Assembly: GCA_006503475.1 (NCBI GenBank)
Contig: RSEH01000005.1
Coordinates: 205,317-269,316 of the forward strand
Direction of reading: 5' to 3'
Source: Stentor roeselii
Taxonomy: Eukaryota > Ciliophora > Heterotrichea > Heterotrichida > Stentoridae
DNA: 64,000 nt
The position numbers and the translations under genes are program-made. Numbering within the stretch: the stretch's first letter is position 1; each line of letters begins with the position of its first letter. Under the pieces are notes generated by a model that worked only from the letters and a program-made list of their open reading frames with translations, searched no databases and had not been told where the DNA came from. Of the stretch, positions 1-9,132 are shown in pieces.

Positions 1-1900
1 GAATCGCGTCACTTGCTTTGTACTCATCCCTCGCTTTGCCAACAGAAAGTCCAACAAAGCGCCTGTTGAGTTCTGGGTTGTAAGTCTTGGCGCCTTGCAT
101 CATTTGTTGTTGTACGTATTTCTCTAAAAAGCCGAAGTTTTGGACCTGGTTGATGTTGTTTTTGAAGTTCAGAGGACGTGATAAACGAGTACAGGTCCCG
201 GCTAATTCATAACAACGTTGTTGGAGGTCCTCGTTTCTAGATGTGCTGAAACGACTTATTAGTTCTCGGCACTCGTCTGATGGAACTCCTTTGCTTAACT
301 TTTGAAGAGCTGTTAACACCCAGCCTTTTGTTGAAGGCTCGTCGAAGGGTTTGAAGAGAAGTTTACAGAGTAAGTCCATTACTGAGTTCACTGCTGATGG
401 AAGGACTGATTCTACGAATTCTCCTAACACCCAGGCGGCTACTTTGAGAAGAGGGTCAGGAACAGTGTCTTCGGTTGATAGGACTTTTAGGTACTCTTCT
501 ACTGTAAAGCTGATTATTTCTCTGTCGTCTCTCCATTCATCGATTAATTTGATTAGGGAGTTGATACTTGATGGTTTTATTAGTTCTGAAGCGGATTGAA
601 ACATGTTATTCATTGTCATTAAATACCATTTTGAGTCTGGTGCGAATTTTTCAGCTAATTCGGAGATTTTTGTGATGATTTCTTGTTTTAAATGAAGGTC
701 GAAACTAGCTGAGTTTAGGATGTTATTGAATTTATCGATTATTACAGTAACATTTCCGGTATTTGTCATTTTGTATAGTAAAGTCATTGTCTTTCTCTTT
801 AATGTCTCGTCTACATCTTCGAGACAGTCGACTACTACAAGTTGATGCCTTACAGCGTAAGTTGGGTTGATTTTTACTATATTGATCAGGGCAGTTATTC
901 CAGTGTGCTTCAAGTTGTTATTTTCGGCTGTGAGTAATCGTGCTACTAGTTGTGCAGCGTTTTCGATTAGGTTGTTGTTTGGGTAGATCTTGGTGATAGT
1001 CTTAAGACACTCATAGACAATAGCATATCCAGCATTGACTCCAGTATCATCAGCTCTTCTCATGACATCCCCCAAGACTTCATACATCTGTTCACTAGCA
1101 CGTTTATCATCTTCCCCAAGCACAGCCAAAAGCTGCAACAATCGAGTTTGAAGCCAAGGAGCCGGCATTCTATGATAATCAAAGTCCCTAGGAAGCCTAT
1201 GATCAATAATCTGCTTTAAAATAACAACAAACGAAGGAATCAACTCTTTACACTTGGGTATAAAAGACTCATCCATCATAATCTGCCCAAAAGCATTTAA
1301 AGTTGCGCCCATGACAGAAGGTTCTTTATCACAAAGAGTCCTTTGAAAGTAAGGAAGATATTCCGATATCATTCCCGGGTTAAGTTTCATAAACCGAGTA
1401 AGAACGATAATCGCTTTTTTCCTAATAATCTCCACAGAATGAGACACAAGTTTCATTATTTGATCAGAAAAAGCATGTAAAAACCCAGAATTGACCAATT
1501 TACAAACAGCTGTCAAAGCTGAAGACACTTCCAAATAATTCGCACTTTGCAAGTCTTTTTGCAAGTTAGCCACTAAAAGAATGAGCAGAGGTGACTCAGC
1601 AGGAAGACAAAGTGCACAAGTCAAATATCCAACCCTTTTACAAACCACACTTCCACCATTCGTCAGGTTAATTGCGTGAATATAAGCGAAAGATGCGTCA
1701 CATCCTAACATTTCTAAGTAAATCGCGCGAATCAACATTTCTTTCATTTTCTTTGGAGGAATTTTGGCTTCAGCGATTTTTACTTTCAATACAGCGCATT
1801 CCTGAGTGATTATTTTGTCTTCTTCTTGCTTGCTTCGAGACTCGCCGATGGACTTGACGAGTTCGAACAACTCTTTTGAGAGGTGGCTTCCAGACGACAT
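1..1900 (-). CDS. AP4E1: AP-4 complex subunit epsilon (N-terminal part, cut by window edge)
   Basis: Large-chain adaptin of the AP-4 vesicle coat, which sorts cargo at the trans-Golgi network. The frame is open from an ATG at 1898-1900 to the left window edge, about 633 codons, so the C-terminal part lies outside. The protein starts MSSGSHLSKELFELVKSIGE and then has the epsilon/gamma adaptin signature (KMKEMLIRAIYLEMLGCDAS, then YIHAINL, KRVGYLTCALCL, LQKDLQS), which matches plant and animal AP-4 epsilon better than AP-1 gamma or AP-2 alpha as I remember them. The rest reads as HEAT/armadillo-type helices. The upstream region holds a purine-rich minisatellite. AP-4 is patchily kept in eukaryotes, so its presence is informative. 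AP-1 gamma is the main alternative. Confidence 0.85.
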   Translation of the reverse strand, partial: MSSGSHLSKELFELVKSIGESRSKQEEDKIITQECAVLKVKIAEAKIPPKKMKEMLIRAIYLEMLGCDASFAYIHAINLTNGGSVVCKRVGYLTCALCLPAESPLLILLVANLQKDLQSANYLEVSSALTAVCKLVNSGFLHAFSDQIMKLVSHSVEIIRKKAIIVLTRFMKLNPGMISEYLPYFQRTLCDKEPSVMGATLNAFGQIMMDESFIPKCKELIPSFVVILKQIIDHRLPRDFDYHRMPAPWLQTRLLQLLAVLGEDDKRASEQMYEVLGDVMRRADDTGVNAGYAIVYECLKTITKIYPNNNLIENAAQLVARLLTAENNNLKHTGITALINIVKINPTYAVRHQLVVVDCLEDVDETLKRKTMTLLYKMTNTGNVTVIIDKFNNILNSASFDLHLKQEIITKISELAEKFAPDSKWYLMTMNNMFQSASELIKPSSINSLIKLIDEWRDDREIISFTVEEYLKVLSTEDTVPDPLLKVAAWVLGEFVESVLPSAVNSVMDLLCKLLFKPFDEPSTKGWVLTALQKLSKGVPSDECRELISRFSTSRNEDLQQRCYELAGTCTRLSRPLNFKNNINQVQNFGFLEKYVQQQMMQGAKTYNPELNRRFVGLSVGKARDEYKASDAI

Positions 1901-1933
1901 TTATGAGAAAGTCTTGGGAAAGGTATTAAGGTT

Positions 1934-2012
1934 AAGAGAAAAGAGAAAAGGTAAAAGAGAAAAGAGAAAAGGTAAAAGAGAAAAGAGAAAAGGTAAAAAA
2001 GAAAAGAGAAAA
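1934..2012. repeat. 21-bp purine-rich minisatellite upstream of AP4E
   Basis: Units of AGAGAAAA and GGTAAAAG alternate with a 21-bp period: GG falls at 1950, 1971 and 1992. On the sense strand of the AP-4 epsilon gene this is a polypyrimidine tract about 35 to 110 nt before the start codon, between that gene and the stop codon of the next one. An open frame through it encodes only a Lys/Arg/Glu repeat and is not a gene. Confidence 0.85.
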
Positions 2013-2052
2013 AAGTGTGAATTAATGAAGGAATAGTTAATTCTACAATAAA

Positions 2053-4560
2053 TTATTGTTTATACTCACGGAAGCTATGAATGGAAGTGTCATTGAAATC
2101 TAGGATTTGCTTACTCGTGTTAAGACTTGGAAGTTCCAGATATTGACTACGACTGTAACGGTTCCTTCTTCTGTTGTTTTCTGATGTTAAGCTTATGTGG
2201 CTCATTGTGGGAGGAGGGACTCGGTCATAAGGCGGCTTGGCAGTCGCAGCTCTCCAAGACTCGTTGATAAAAGTTCCAAGAAGGTTAATCAGCTGCTTTC
2301 TTGTGAAGGTCTTTAAAGAGTACTTGATAGGTGAAGGGTTGTAGTTAATACAAGCCATTTTAAACGCTGACATGACAACAGTATTATTCCCAGAGCAACT
2401 CATACATTCAGTTTTAAGCGACAAGTAGCCTTTATTACTTTGTTTATTCTCAGAAATTCCAATTAAACTCAAATTTTCCCTGTCTTCTTCCTCTTGTGCC
2501 AGAATAGAATGAACCACTCTGCAGAACTCAACAATATTTGCAAGTAATTCACTGACATTGGAAAATTGCAAGTCTACCCTTTCGATGTTTTTTTCTCTTT
2601 CTTTTAGATCTTTCGAGAAATCAGATAAAGTCTTGCTCATATCAATTCGGCTTTGTTTGTTATTTTGGATCAGTTGTTTAATTTCATTGTGCATCAAGGC
2701 GAAGTTTGATACCAGGTCTTGAGAAAAACGGTCAAGAGTTGTGGAAAGCGTTGATTTTGTTTGATCGTTTTGAACTGACAGGTCTTTCGTCTGTGCTTCT
2801 AATAAACTTACTGATGTTTTAAGTGATTCGAGGTCTTGCTCGAGCTTAGAAGGGTCGAAACTAGGTGAAGAAGAACGAGAGTCCTTATTATAAGAACTAC
2901 GAGGCGAGTACTCTTCATCATCTGAGCTCTGGTTACGACTTTTCACTTTTTTTAAAGCAATAACAGAAGAAGCTACAGAAGACTGCGATAAAGGTCTTGA
3001 AGCAACAGGGAAATATAAAGTACTTGTAACGTCTTCTTTCTCTAAAAGCGACCTGCGACTCATGGACTTCTCTTTCTTTAAAATATGAGGAGCAGGAGAA
3101 GGCATTGATAATATTTCTCTGATAGGCTCACGTTCAGGAAGCTGAGAAACAACAGGCAAAGTAGGAGACCTCACAGCTTCTTCGAAAGCTTCTTCAAAAA
3201 AATTGTCTTGCCCAGATTTTGAAGAATCTGGAGGCCGGGCGATACTCGCCCGGCTGGGGACTTCTTCGATTTTGTTAATTGAGTACTTACGAGTAGGGAC
3301 TAAATTACTTGGAATTATCAGAGGCTCGTTTGGAACTACGAAAGTTTCTTGTTTTTCAGTGTTTTCTACTGATTTACGCGAGCCAAGGCTCGCGTCATGA
3401 GGATTTTTTAAAGATTTTTCAGAGATTTTTTCTTTTGAGTTTTTTTCAGTTTTCATTAATTTTTCGTCTTCTTTTTGAACTTCACGTCTTGGTCGAGAAA
3501 GGTCTTTTGTGGTGATTTTCAGGTTTTTAGAGGTTTTTTTAGGGTTTTTCTTTTCTTTTTTAAGAGCTGTCTTGATAGATTGAATCAGATTTTCCCTGCG
3601 CTTAGTGCTTTCCTCATACGCGTCAAGAGCTCTTTTAGAAAGTCCATCAATATCAAGGTAGTCGAACTCAATGTCCGCTTTAAGTGTATCAAACTTAACT
3701 TTATCAAATTCCACAAAAGCAGGAAGGACTTTCGGGTCAATACTGCAAATCGCTTCTGAAATCATTCCCCATGACTCCAAAGGCAGGTAATGATCGAGGT
3801 ATTCTTCAACTTTTTCACTATTTTCAGATAAAACCTTGAAATTCTGAAAGGCTTTATCAATCTCGAACTTTAAACTACGGCCGAATTTTTCGAATTCTTC
3901 GAAAGTGATCATTGAGTCGATTTTAGAGTTGGTTAATTGGAAGTCTTCTTCGATTTTTCGCTTTACCATCTCTACTTCGGCCATGACTTTTGGAATTGCC
4001 ACGCTGTTGAACTCGTCGATTTTTTGAGAGAGTTTTAAGATTCTTTCGTTGATGATGTCCCAAATTTCTTTTGCCTCGCTGCGGGTCTTTTCAAGCTTTT
4101 TGCTTAGGATGCTGTTTTCGTAGAGAAGACCTTCTTTTAGACCGGTCATGCTCTCGTTGTGCTGAAGAAGCTCTTCTTTTAAGGCGGTTACTGAGTCTTC
4201 ACCCATTTTGATTAAGGAACTTAGGTTCTCGTGCTCTTGGGTGTTTAGTTCTAGTTGACCCATTATTGACTCGGTTTTTAAATTTACTATCGCTTCGGTG
4301 TTGTGATGTCCTGCATTTAGTTCTTGAATTGACTTGTACATATCATCCAGTAAAGGCAATTTATTGTTAACCCTAGTCATGCTATATTCCAAAGAGTGCA
4401 GTTTTTCAGTATTTTCCCTGTCACTTCTCTGTAATTTTTCCATAGTTTCATGAACTTCAATAGTCCTTCTAATAGTAGGTGCAATGAGTTCCTGCACCAT
4501 AGCGCGTAGTTTGTTTTCAAAGTTAAACATATCAAAGTCTGACATTATAAATCCAATCAT
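2053..4560 (-). CDS. coiled-coil protein, function unknown
   Basis: Predicted 835 residues. The N-terminal third (about 10-240) is a long charged coiled coil, followed by a short globular segment (about 245-310), a Lys/Ser-rich low-complexity middle (about 325-600), a second coiled coil (about 605-700) and a Cys-containing tail. Residue 6 is also a Met (MSDFDMFNFENK) and is an equally likely start; the ATG-to-ATG gap to the divergent NAA30 gene at 4613 is about 50-70 bp, so both share a short bidirectional promoter. I recognise no family. The architecture suits a cytoskeletal or basal-body scaffold, which is inference only. Confidence 0.7.
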   Translation of the reverse strand: MIGFIMSDFDMFNFENKLRAMVQELIAPTIRRTIEVHETMEKLQRSDRENTEKLHSLEYSMTRVNNKLPLLDDMYKSIQELNAGHHNTEAIVNLKTESIMGQLELNTQEHENLSSLIKMGEDSVTALKEELLQHNESMTGLKEGLLYENSILSKKLEKTRSEAKEIWDIINERILKLSQKIDEFNSVAIPKVMAEVEMVKRKIEEDFQLTNSKIDSMITFEEFEKFGRSLKFEIDKAFQNFKVLSENSEKVEEYLDHYLPLESWGMISEAICSIDPKVLPAFVEFDKVKFDTLKADIEFDYLDIDGLSKRALDAYEESTKRRENLIQSIKTALKKEKKNPKKTSKNLKITTKDLSRPRREVQKEDEKLMKTEKNSKEKISEKSLKNPHDASLGSRKSVENTEKQETFVVPNEPLIIPSNLVPTRKYSINKIEEVPSRASIARPPDSSKSGQDNFFEEAFEEAVRSPTLPVVSQLPEREPIREILSMPSPAPHILKKEKSMSRRSLLEKEDVTSTLYFPVASRPLSQSSVASSVIALKKVKSRNQSSDDEEYSPRSSYNKDSRSSSPSFDPSKLEQDLESLKTSVSLLEAQTKDLSVQNDQTKSTLSTTLDRFSQDLVSNFALMHNEIKQLIQNNKQSRIDMSKTLSDFSKDLKEREKNIERVDLQFSNVSELLANIVEFCRVVHSILAQEEEDRENLSLIGISENKQSNKGYLSLKTECMSCSGNNTVVMSAFKMACINYNPSPIKYSLKTFTRKQLINLLGTFINESWRAATAKPPYDRVPPPTMSHISLTSENNRRRNRYSRSQYLELPSLNTSKQILDFNDTSIHSFREYKQ

Positions 4561-4612
4561 TCACTAATCTCTTATCATCAAAAATCCAACATTCTTAAAG
4601 TTATTAACCCAA

Positions 4613-5119
4613 ATGGACATAAAGTACGTGACCTACTCAGAAGAGAGCCACTTAAACGACCTGATGAAAATGATTGACTCAGAACTATCAGAGCCTTACA
4701 GCATCTTCACATATCGTTACTTTTTATACAACTGGCCACAACTCTGCATATTGGCTTATCAAGACTCTTCTCTTATTGGAGTGATTGTATGTAAAGCTGA
4801 TAAACATAGGAACTCTCTTCGGGGGTATATCGCTATGCTTGCTGTCAAACAAGAACTGAGAAGAGGAGGGATCGGTAGGGTACTCGTCTCTAAGGCGATT
4901 GACGTGATGAAAAGTGAAAAAGTTAATGAAGTTGTTTTGGAAACTGAAGTCACGAATGTGGCTGCTTTGAAACTTTATGATAGTTTTGGATTTGCCAGGG
5001 ATAAACGCTTGCAGAGTTATTATTTAAATGGAAACGATGCTTTTAGGCTCAAGTTGTGGCTTAGTGAAAACGATGAAGGGGCACTGGCGAAAAAAGTAGA
5101 GGAAATTGATGATCAGTAA
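4613..5119 (+). CDS. NAA30: N-alpha-acetyltransferase 30, NatC catalytic subunit
   Basis: GNAT-fold enzyme that acetylates N-terminal Met before hydrophobic residues, as the catalytic subunit of the ribosome-associated NatC complex. The 168-residue protein is almost all catalytic domain: EPYSIFTYRYFLYNWPQLC near residues 27-45, RGYIAMLAV at 70-78, the acetyl-CoA loop R83-R-G-G-I-G88, VVLETEVTNVAALKLYDSFG in the second half and RDKRLQSYYLNGNDAFRLKL near the end. These are the diagnostic NAA30/Mak3 blocks. It lacks the N-terminal extension of animal NAA30 and is about the size of the yeast enzyme. Starts at the first ATG, divergent from the coiled-coil gene on the left. Confidence 0.93.
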   Translation: MDIKYVTYSEESHLNDLMKMIDSELSEPYSIFTYRYFLYNWPQLCILAYQDSSLIGVIVCKADKHRNSLRGYIAMLAVKQELRRGGIGRVLVSKAIDVMKSEKVNEVVLETEVTNVAALKLYDSFGFARDKRLQSYYLNGNDAFRLKLWLSENDEGALAKKVEEIDDQ

Positions 5120-5657
5120 GATTTAGGTTATTTTGGAATGGATTCGCTTTGGAAAACTGGGGGAATTTATTGAGGGACTTGAAGGATTGGATTTGGGTTA
5201 TTGGGGTCAGGGTTGAGGACTTTGTAAATGCTTTCATATTTTCCATTAAATTCAAATTAGCTTTTTAAAGATTTTCGCGGTAAGTAGATAAGTTATAGTC
5301 CTTGTATAAAAATGCTTTAAAATAAGCAGGTCTTGTCTTAACAGAATTGAGTTTTTATTTAACTTCTTGTAAAAATTTTGATTTTTTTGGAGAACCTCCA
5401 ACAAGCCAATCAACCTCCCAAAAATTCCAAAAATATCAAAAACTCAAAATCCCTCAAACCATCTCCAATCCTTACCAAATCGTTAAAAACCCAATTAAAA
5501 TTCAATCAAACCACTGAAACCTGAAGAAAGCCATCATCTTCCAGCTTCAAAAACCAAAAAATGTCAAAATACTTAAAATCCCTAACCATAGAAAAAAACA
5601 GCAATAGACAAATTTCCTCTTGAAGCCTAACCATTTTTGAATGGCCCAAATAAATCA
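5120..5657. other. spacer, no gene seen
   Basis: No convincing frame or exon chain on either strand. The first 130 bp are G/T-rich on the + strand (after the NAA30 stop); 5390-5620 is C/A-rich (before the next + gene). This is the same switch seen in other spacers here. Confidence 0.6.
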
Positions 5658-6253
5658 ATGAAAACAAATGTCCTCAAGTCGCTTCGTGGGCAAGGAAAGC
5701 AAAAAATGATGATCAACAAGGCAATCTCCCGTTTTATCTCAAACACTCAGAAGATAGTTCAAAAAGTAAAACCAGAAGCCAAAATCCTGATAAGGAAAAA
5801 AAGACTTCCAAAAAGACCTAAAAATCACTTATCAAGTCCCAAGTTAACAACAGGAAAAGTGCAAAGTTCCAGATTGATTCAAATTCCTGACTTTCATGGT
5901 AAGTGATAGAGTAGCTAGAAATTCGTTTTTCTGATATACCTGATTCTTTATCGTCATCTGAAGTCACTGACTCGGAAGAGTACCAAGATGTTCACTTCCA
6001 CTTGGAACAAAATGAATACTTTGTTAGGGCCAGACCTGAGATCAGAAAAGTCAAGGCCAATGGAAGGTCAACTGAGAAGATTCATGCAAGGGGAGGGACT
6101 TTGAAGAACTTAGAGAAAAACTTGAGGAAATTGGAAAAATTGGTTCCTGATAACGTTTTTCAAGATTATTTGTATGAAGGCATGCAGTACCTACCCTGGC
6201 CTACTTCACAGAGTGCAGAAAACTTGAATTTGAGTTTTAGTAACCTTACTTAG
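5658..6253 (+). CDS. small basic protein, spliced, function unknown
   Basis: Two frames that must be joined by an intron. Exon 1 begins at the in-frame ATG 5658 (MKTNVLKSLRGQGKQKMMIN) and is strongly basic; an upstream TTG in the same frame is not needed. At 5899 there is a classic donor, GTAAGTGATAG. Only an acceptor at 5918 (a 20-nt intron, 5899-5918) restores the second frame, which runs as HEIRFSDIPDSLSSSEVTDS to the TAG near 6253. The nearer acceptor at 5914 would give a 16-nt intron with A at position 10, but leads to a stop within seven codons. The second half is acidic, then a Leu/Lys helix (LKNLEKNLRKLEKLVPDN). No family recognised. Spliced length about 191 residues with the 20-nt intron. 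Confidence 0.55.
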
Positions 6254-6797
6254 AATTATGGAATTTTCAGTGGTAGAGAGTTATTGATTTTGAAGGAGTT
6301 TTAAGATTTTGATTTTATTTTAATGTTTTTTATTTAGTGTGATGTGGGTTTTTGATGGAGGTGGTGAATGGGTTGTGGGATTTGATTTTGAATTAGATCG
6401 AAAATGTTTTTATTTAGAATTGATATTATATTAGATTTTTAACCAAATCCTTTGATTATGCCAGTAGTTTATGTTGGATTATATGGTTCTATTGTTTTTT
6501 TCTTTAAATCATTATAAATCTTCGTAAAAATGCAAATTTGAAACCAAATGTAATTACTTTGAATCTGGATAATTTCAATCATTCTTCTAAATATAGAAAA
6601 GCAGATTAAATTCCAGTTAGTAAATGATGAGCAAAAACCCTTCTTTAATTTACTCAATTCTTGCATTCACAGTTAATAACCTCAAACTTATCTAAAAATC
6701 TAAAAAACCATTCAAACTTCTGCTTCTTTCAACTAACCTTCATTAATAACCAGCCTTGATTCAAATATTAAATCATCAAATCCATAATAATAATTAA
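6254..6797. other. spacer, no gene seen
   Basis: AT-rich. G/T-rich on the + strand to about 6450 (after the previous + gene), then C/A-rich from about 6650 up to the RING gene. Short minus-strand open frames here have no protein-like composition. Confidence 0.6.
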
Positions 6798-7217
6798 ATG
6801 AACAAAACAAGGTTCAGAAAAAGAGCAAAAACCTGCGGTATCTGTATCAGTGAAGTAGAGTTCCAAGGCGAGCTCGACTGTTGCAAACACGTATTTTGTT
6901 TTGACTGTATAAAGCAATGGTCTAATGTACAATTCATGTAGGTAGAAAACAGTTGTCCCCTTTGTAAAATACGATTTGCTACAATTAAAATGATTCCTCA
7001 CAGAGTATTTTACGCTGACTCGAAAAAAATGCCAGAAACCCTACTCGTTGACAATAAAACTCAAAATATTGAGCTAGACTCTGAAAATTTTCATATATTT
7101 ATCGGAAATGCACAAAGACTCATTCAGGATGAGTTCCAGAGATTGATGAATGTTTTGTAAATTTTATGCAGGAATCAATATAACATGGACCTGAATTCTT
7201 TAAGTCTAGAAATTTAA
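6798..7217 (+). CDS. C3HC4 RING-finger protein (three exons, 15-nt introns)
   Basis: Visible only after splicing: exons 6798-6937, 6953-7156 and 7172-7217, giving 129 residues. Intron 1 (GTAGGTAGAAAACAG) carries an in-frame TAG and lies inside the zinc finger; intron 2 (GTAAATTTTATGCAG) hides the apparent TAA stop. The spliced protein has a complete RING: C13-G-I-C16, C29-x-H31, C34-x2-C37 and C48-P-L-C51, with W41 where RING fingers usually have Trp. The pattern DCCKHVFCFDCIKQW resembles PHRF1/SCAF-type RINGs. The likely role is a ubiquitin ligase; the target is unknown. The C-terminal 75 residues are not recognised. Intron 1 is near certain because it rebuilds the finger; intron 2 rests on its length, ends and A10. 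Confidence 0.85.
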
Positions 7218-7598
7218 TAGAATAATTATGACTTTCGATTGATTCTTCTTTTGATTCTCGTGTTTTGAATTTTGGAGGGCTTGGGGGGCTTGAAAATGAG
7301 ATTTTTTGGAATAGAATTTGGGTTAAAAGAGGAGCAGAATAAGGAAGGGTATTTTTTATAGTTACTTAGGATTTTTAGGGTTATTTGATTTAGGATAAAG
7401 GCTTCTTGATTTCAATAGATCGGTTTATTAAGGAAGTGCTTTTATTATTAATCGATTTATATCTGAATTTCATGATATGAAACAAAATTTTCGATCAGTA
7501 AAGTTATTTGAAGTTACTTCAAGGAAAGGAAACTTTTTGTAGCCAACTTGATGAATAAATTGAATAATATCGAAAAGCCTCAAATATAATAAACTCAA
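7218..7598. other. spacer, no gene seen
   Basis: G/T-rich to about 7420 (a G-run near 7270-7290), then AT-rich. No frame, tRNA or repeat seen. Confidence 0.6.
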
Positions 7599-8762
7599 AT
7601 GAACAGGGTAAAAATCACAAGTATCAGTCTAAACCCTTCAGAAAAACTAGAAGACTACAAAATATCCCTTGAATACGAAGGCCGAGAAGAGAAACTAAAC
7701 GACCCATCAGACTTTTCAATCCCAATAAGTCGTTCAATGCGTTTAATAATCCGTCACAAGCCATCAGAATATTACGAAAGCAGTCATCTCGACAGCAACT
7801 TAATTCTCACCAACCATTCTCTATCACTTCCACTATACAAATCTTCAAGACAAGGAAAAATCCAAGGAAAAGTCCAAGTTTCTTCATTTAACTTATCAGG
7901 CCAAACGACTTGCAACGGTTCAGACCTCTCAGATTCATGCAGCTTTAAAAGTTCTCCTTTCTCCTCATCTGTTGATGAAAGTCCTTCTAACAAAACCACG
8001 ATTTTACAACTCTCTGAAGCAATTAACTCAGAACTGAAAACTTCAGTCATCACCCTCAGACAACTGTTAGAAGTAGAAAAAAACGCAAAGGAAAACCTGG
8101 CTAAAGAGGTTCAAAGACTAAAAAATGAACAAATCATTCAAAAAGATGAACTTTTTAAAAGAGAGAAAAAAGTTTTAAGTGATTTGCAAAGTAATGAAGT
8201 AAGTTTATCTGAATTGAAATTTGAATTGTTGAAGATTAAAACGGAAAACAAAGCCTTGACTGCTGAAAACTCAAGAATTTCAGCGATTTTAAAGGAAAAA
8301 GAAAAGAATTTTGGAAAAAAATCTGAGGATTTGAATTTTCCTCAAGTTTTTGTTGGTTCTGCTGGATTTGTCCCTGCACAGATTGTGAATGACTTGGAAA
8401 AGAAAGAGATGATTATTCGAGAGTTGAGTAAAGAAGTGAATGAACTGAAACTGTTGAATAAATCAATTTTGTTAAACAGACAAATGCAAAAAAATAATGA
8501 TTTAGATGAACTTTTAAACCAAAAAATGAAGAACTTGAAAATGGAGAGCTTGATTACTAAGGATCCTGAACAGAGCTATTTTTGTAATGGTAAAAAAATT
8601 GTTTTAGTTGCGAGGGCTGGACATATTTTATGCAAGTATGGGAATAGTTTTAAAGGTTTTGATGATTACTTGAAGAGTATTGGAATTAATACTCGGAGTA
8701 TTTCGCATAAACGTATTAGGTCAGTCGATTTTCAGAATGAGTTGAATAAGATTTCTAATTAA
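7599..8762 (+). CDS. coiled-coil protein with divergent GAR (GAS2-related)-like C-terminus
   Basis: 387 residues in three parts: an N-terminal globular segment of about 110 residues with beta-like alternation (VKITSISLNPSEKLEDYKIS), a coiled coil from about 145 to 310, and a C-terminal block KKIVLVARAGHILCKYGNSF followed by KGFDDYLKSIG. That last block aligns by eye with the GAR core (R-V-L-R-x-H-x-M-V-R-V-G-G-G-W and a following acidic helix), though the triple Gly is degraded to YGNSF. The better preserved relative at 31108 has the same three-part order. GAR domains bind microtubules, so a link between microtubules or ciliary rootlets and another structure is plausible. Assignment of the GAR part is by analogy and moderate. 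Confidence 0.6.
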   Translation: MNRVKITSISLNPSEKLEDYKISLEYEGREEKLNDPSDFSIPISRSMRLIIRHKPSEYYESSHLDSNLILTNHSLSLPLYKSSRQGKIQGKVQVSSFNLSGQTTCNGSDLSDSCSFKSSPFSSSVDESPSNKTTILQLSEAINSELKTSVITLRQLLEVEKNAKENLAKEVQRLKNEQIIQKDELFKREKKVLSDLQSNEVSLSELKFELLKIKTENKALTAENSRISAILKEKEKNFGKKSEDLNFPQVFVGSAGFVPAQIVNDLEKKEMIIRELSKEVNELKLLNKSILLNRQMQKNNDLDELLNQKMKNLKMESLITKDPEQSYFCNGKKIVLVARAGHILCKYGNSFKGFDDYLKSIGINTRSISHKRIRSVDFQNELNKISN

Positions 8763-9132
8763 TAAAAGAGTAATGATGAGATATTTAATTAAGTTATATT
8801 TTTTGATTGAAGAATGAAATTTGTTTAAGATAAATATATTTAGAGAGAGGAATATGTTTGAAGAAGCAGAAGTATTTTAAATTATGAAAATTTTAGCTAA
8901 TATGTTTGTGAAGGTTATAGAATATCTGTAAAAATGTTAATTATTCATTTCTAGACTTTATGTTTGCAGAGAATCTATTGAATGATAATAAACTCTAGAA
9001 ATTCAAGAAGATACAACTATAATGAACTATTTAATCAAAAAAACTACAAGAAATTTTTAAATCTTCTATATAAAAAAAGATTATAAGACTCCAGCTAAAA
9101 AATATTGAATTAAAACTTAAGAAATCTATTTA
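8763..9132. other. convergent spacer, no gene seen
   Basis: Very AT-rich region between two genes that point toward each other. Nothing recognisable on either strand. Confidence 0.6.

Noticed and set aside
351-599. Plus-strand open frame of 82 codons
   Set aside because: Lies antisense to the AP-4 epsilon gene, which is open on the other strand over the whole region and has clear family motifs.
5899-5914. 16-nt intron with A at position 10
   Set aside because: Splicing here ends the protein within seven codons, while the acceptor four bases further keeps a long frame. Kept only as an alternative isoform.
6768-7001. Minus-strand open frame of 77 codons
   Set aside because: It is the antisense of the first RING exon; the spliced plus-strand protein has a full zinc finger.
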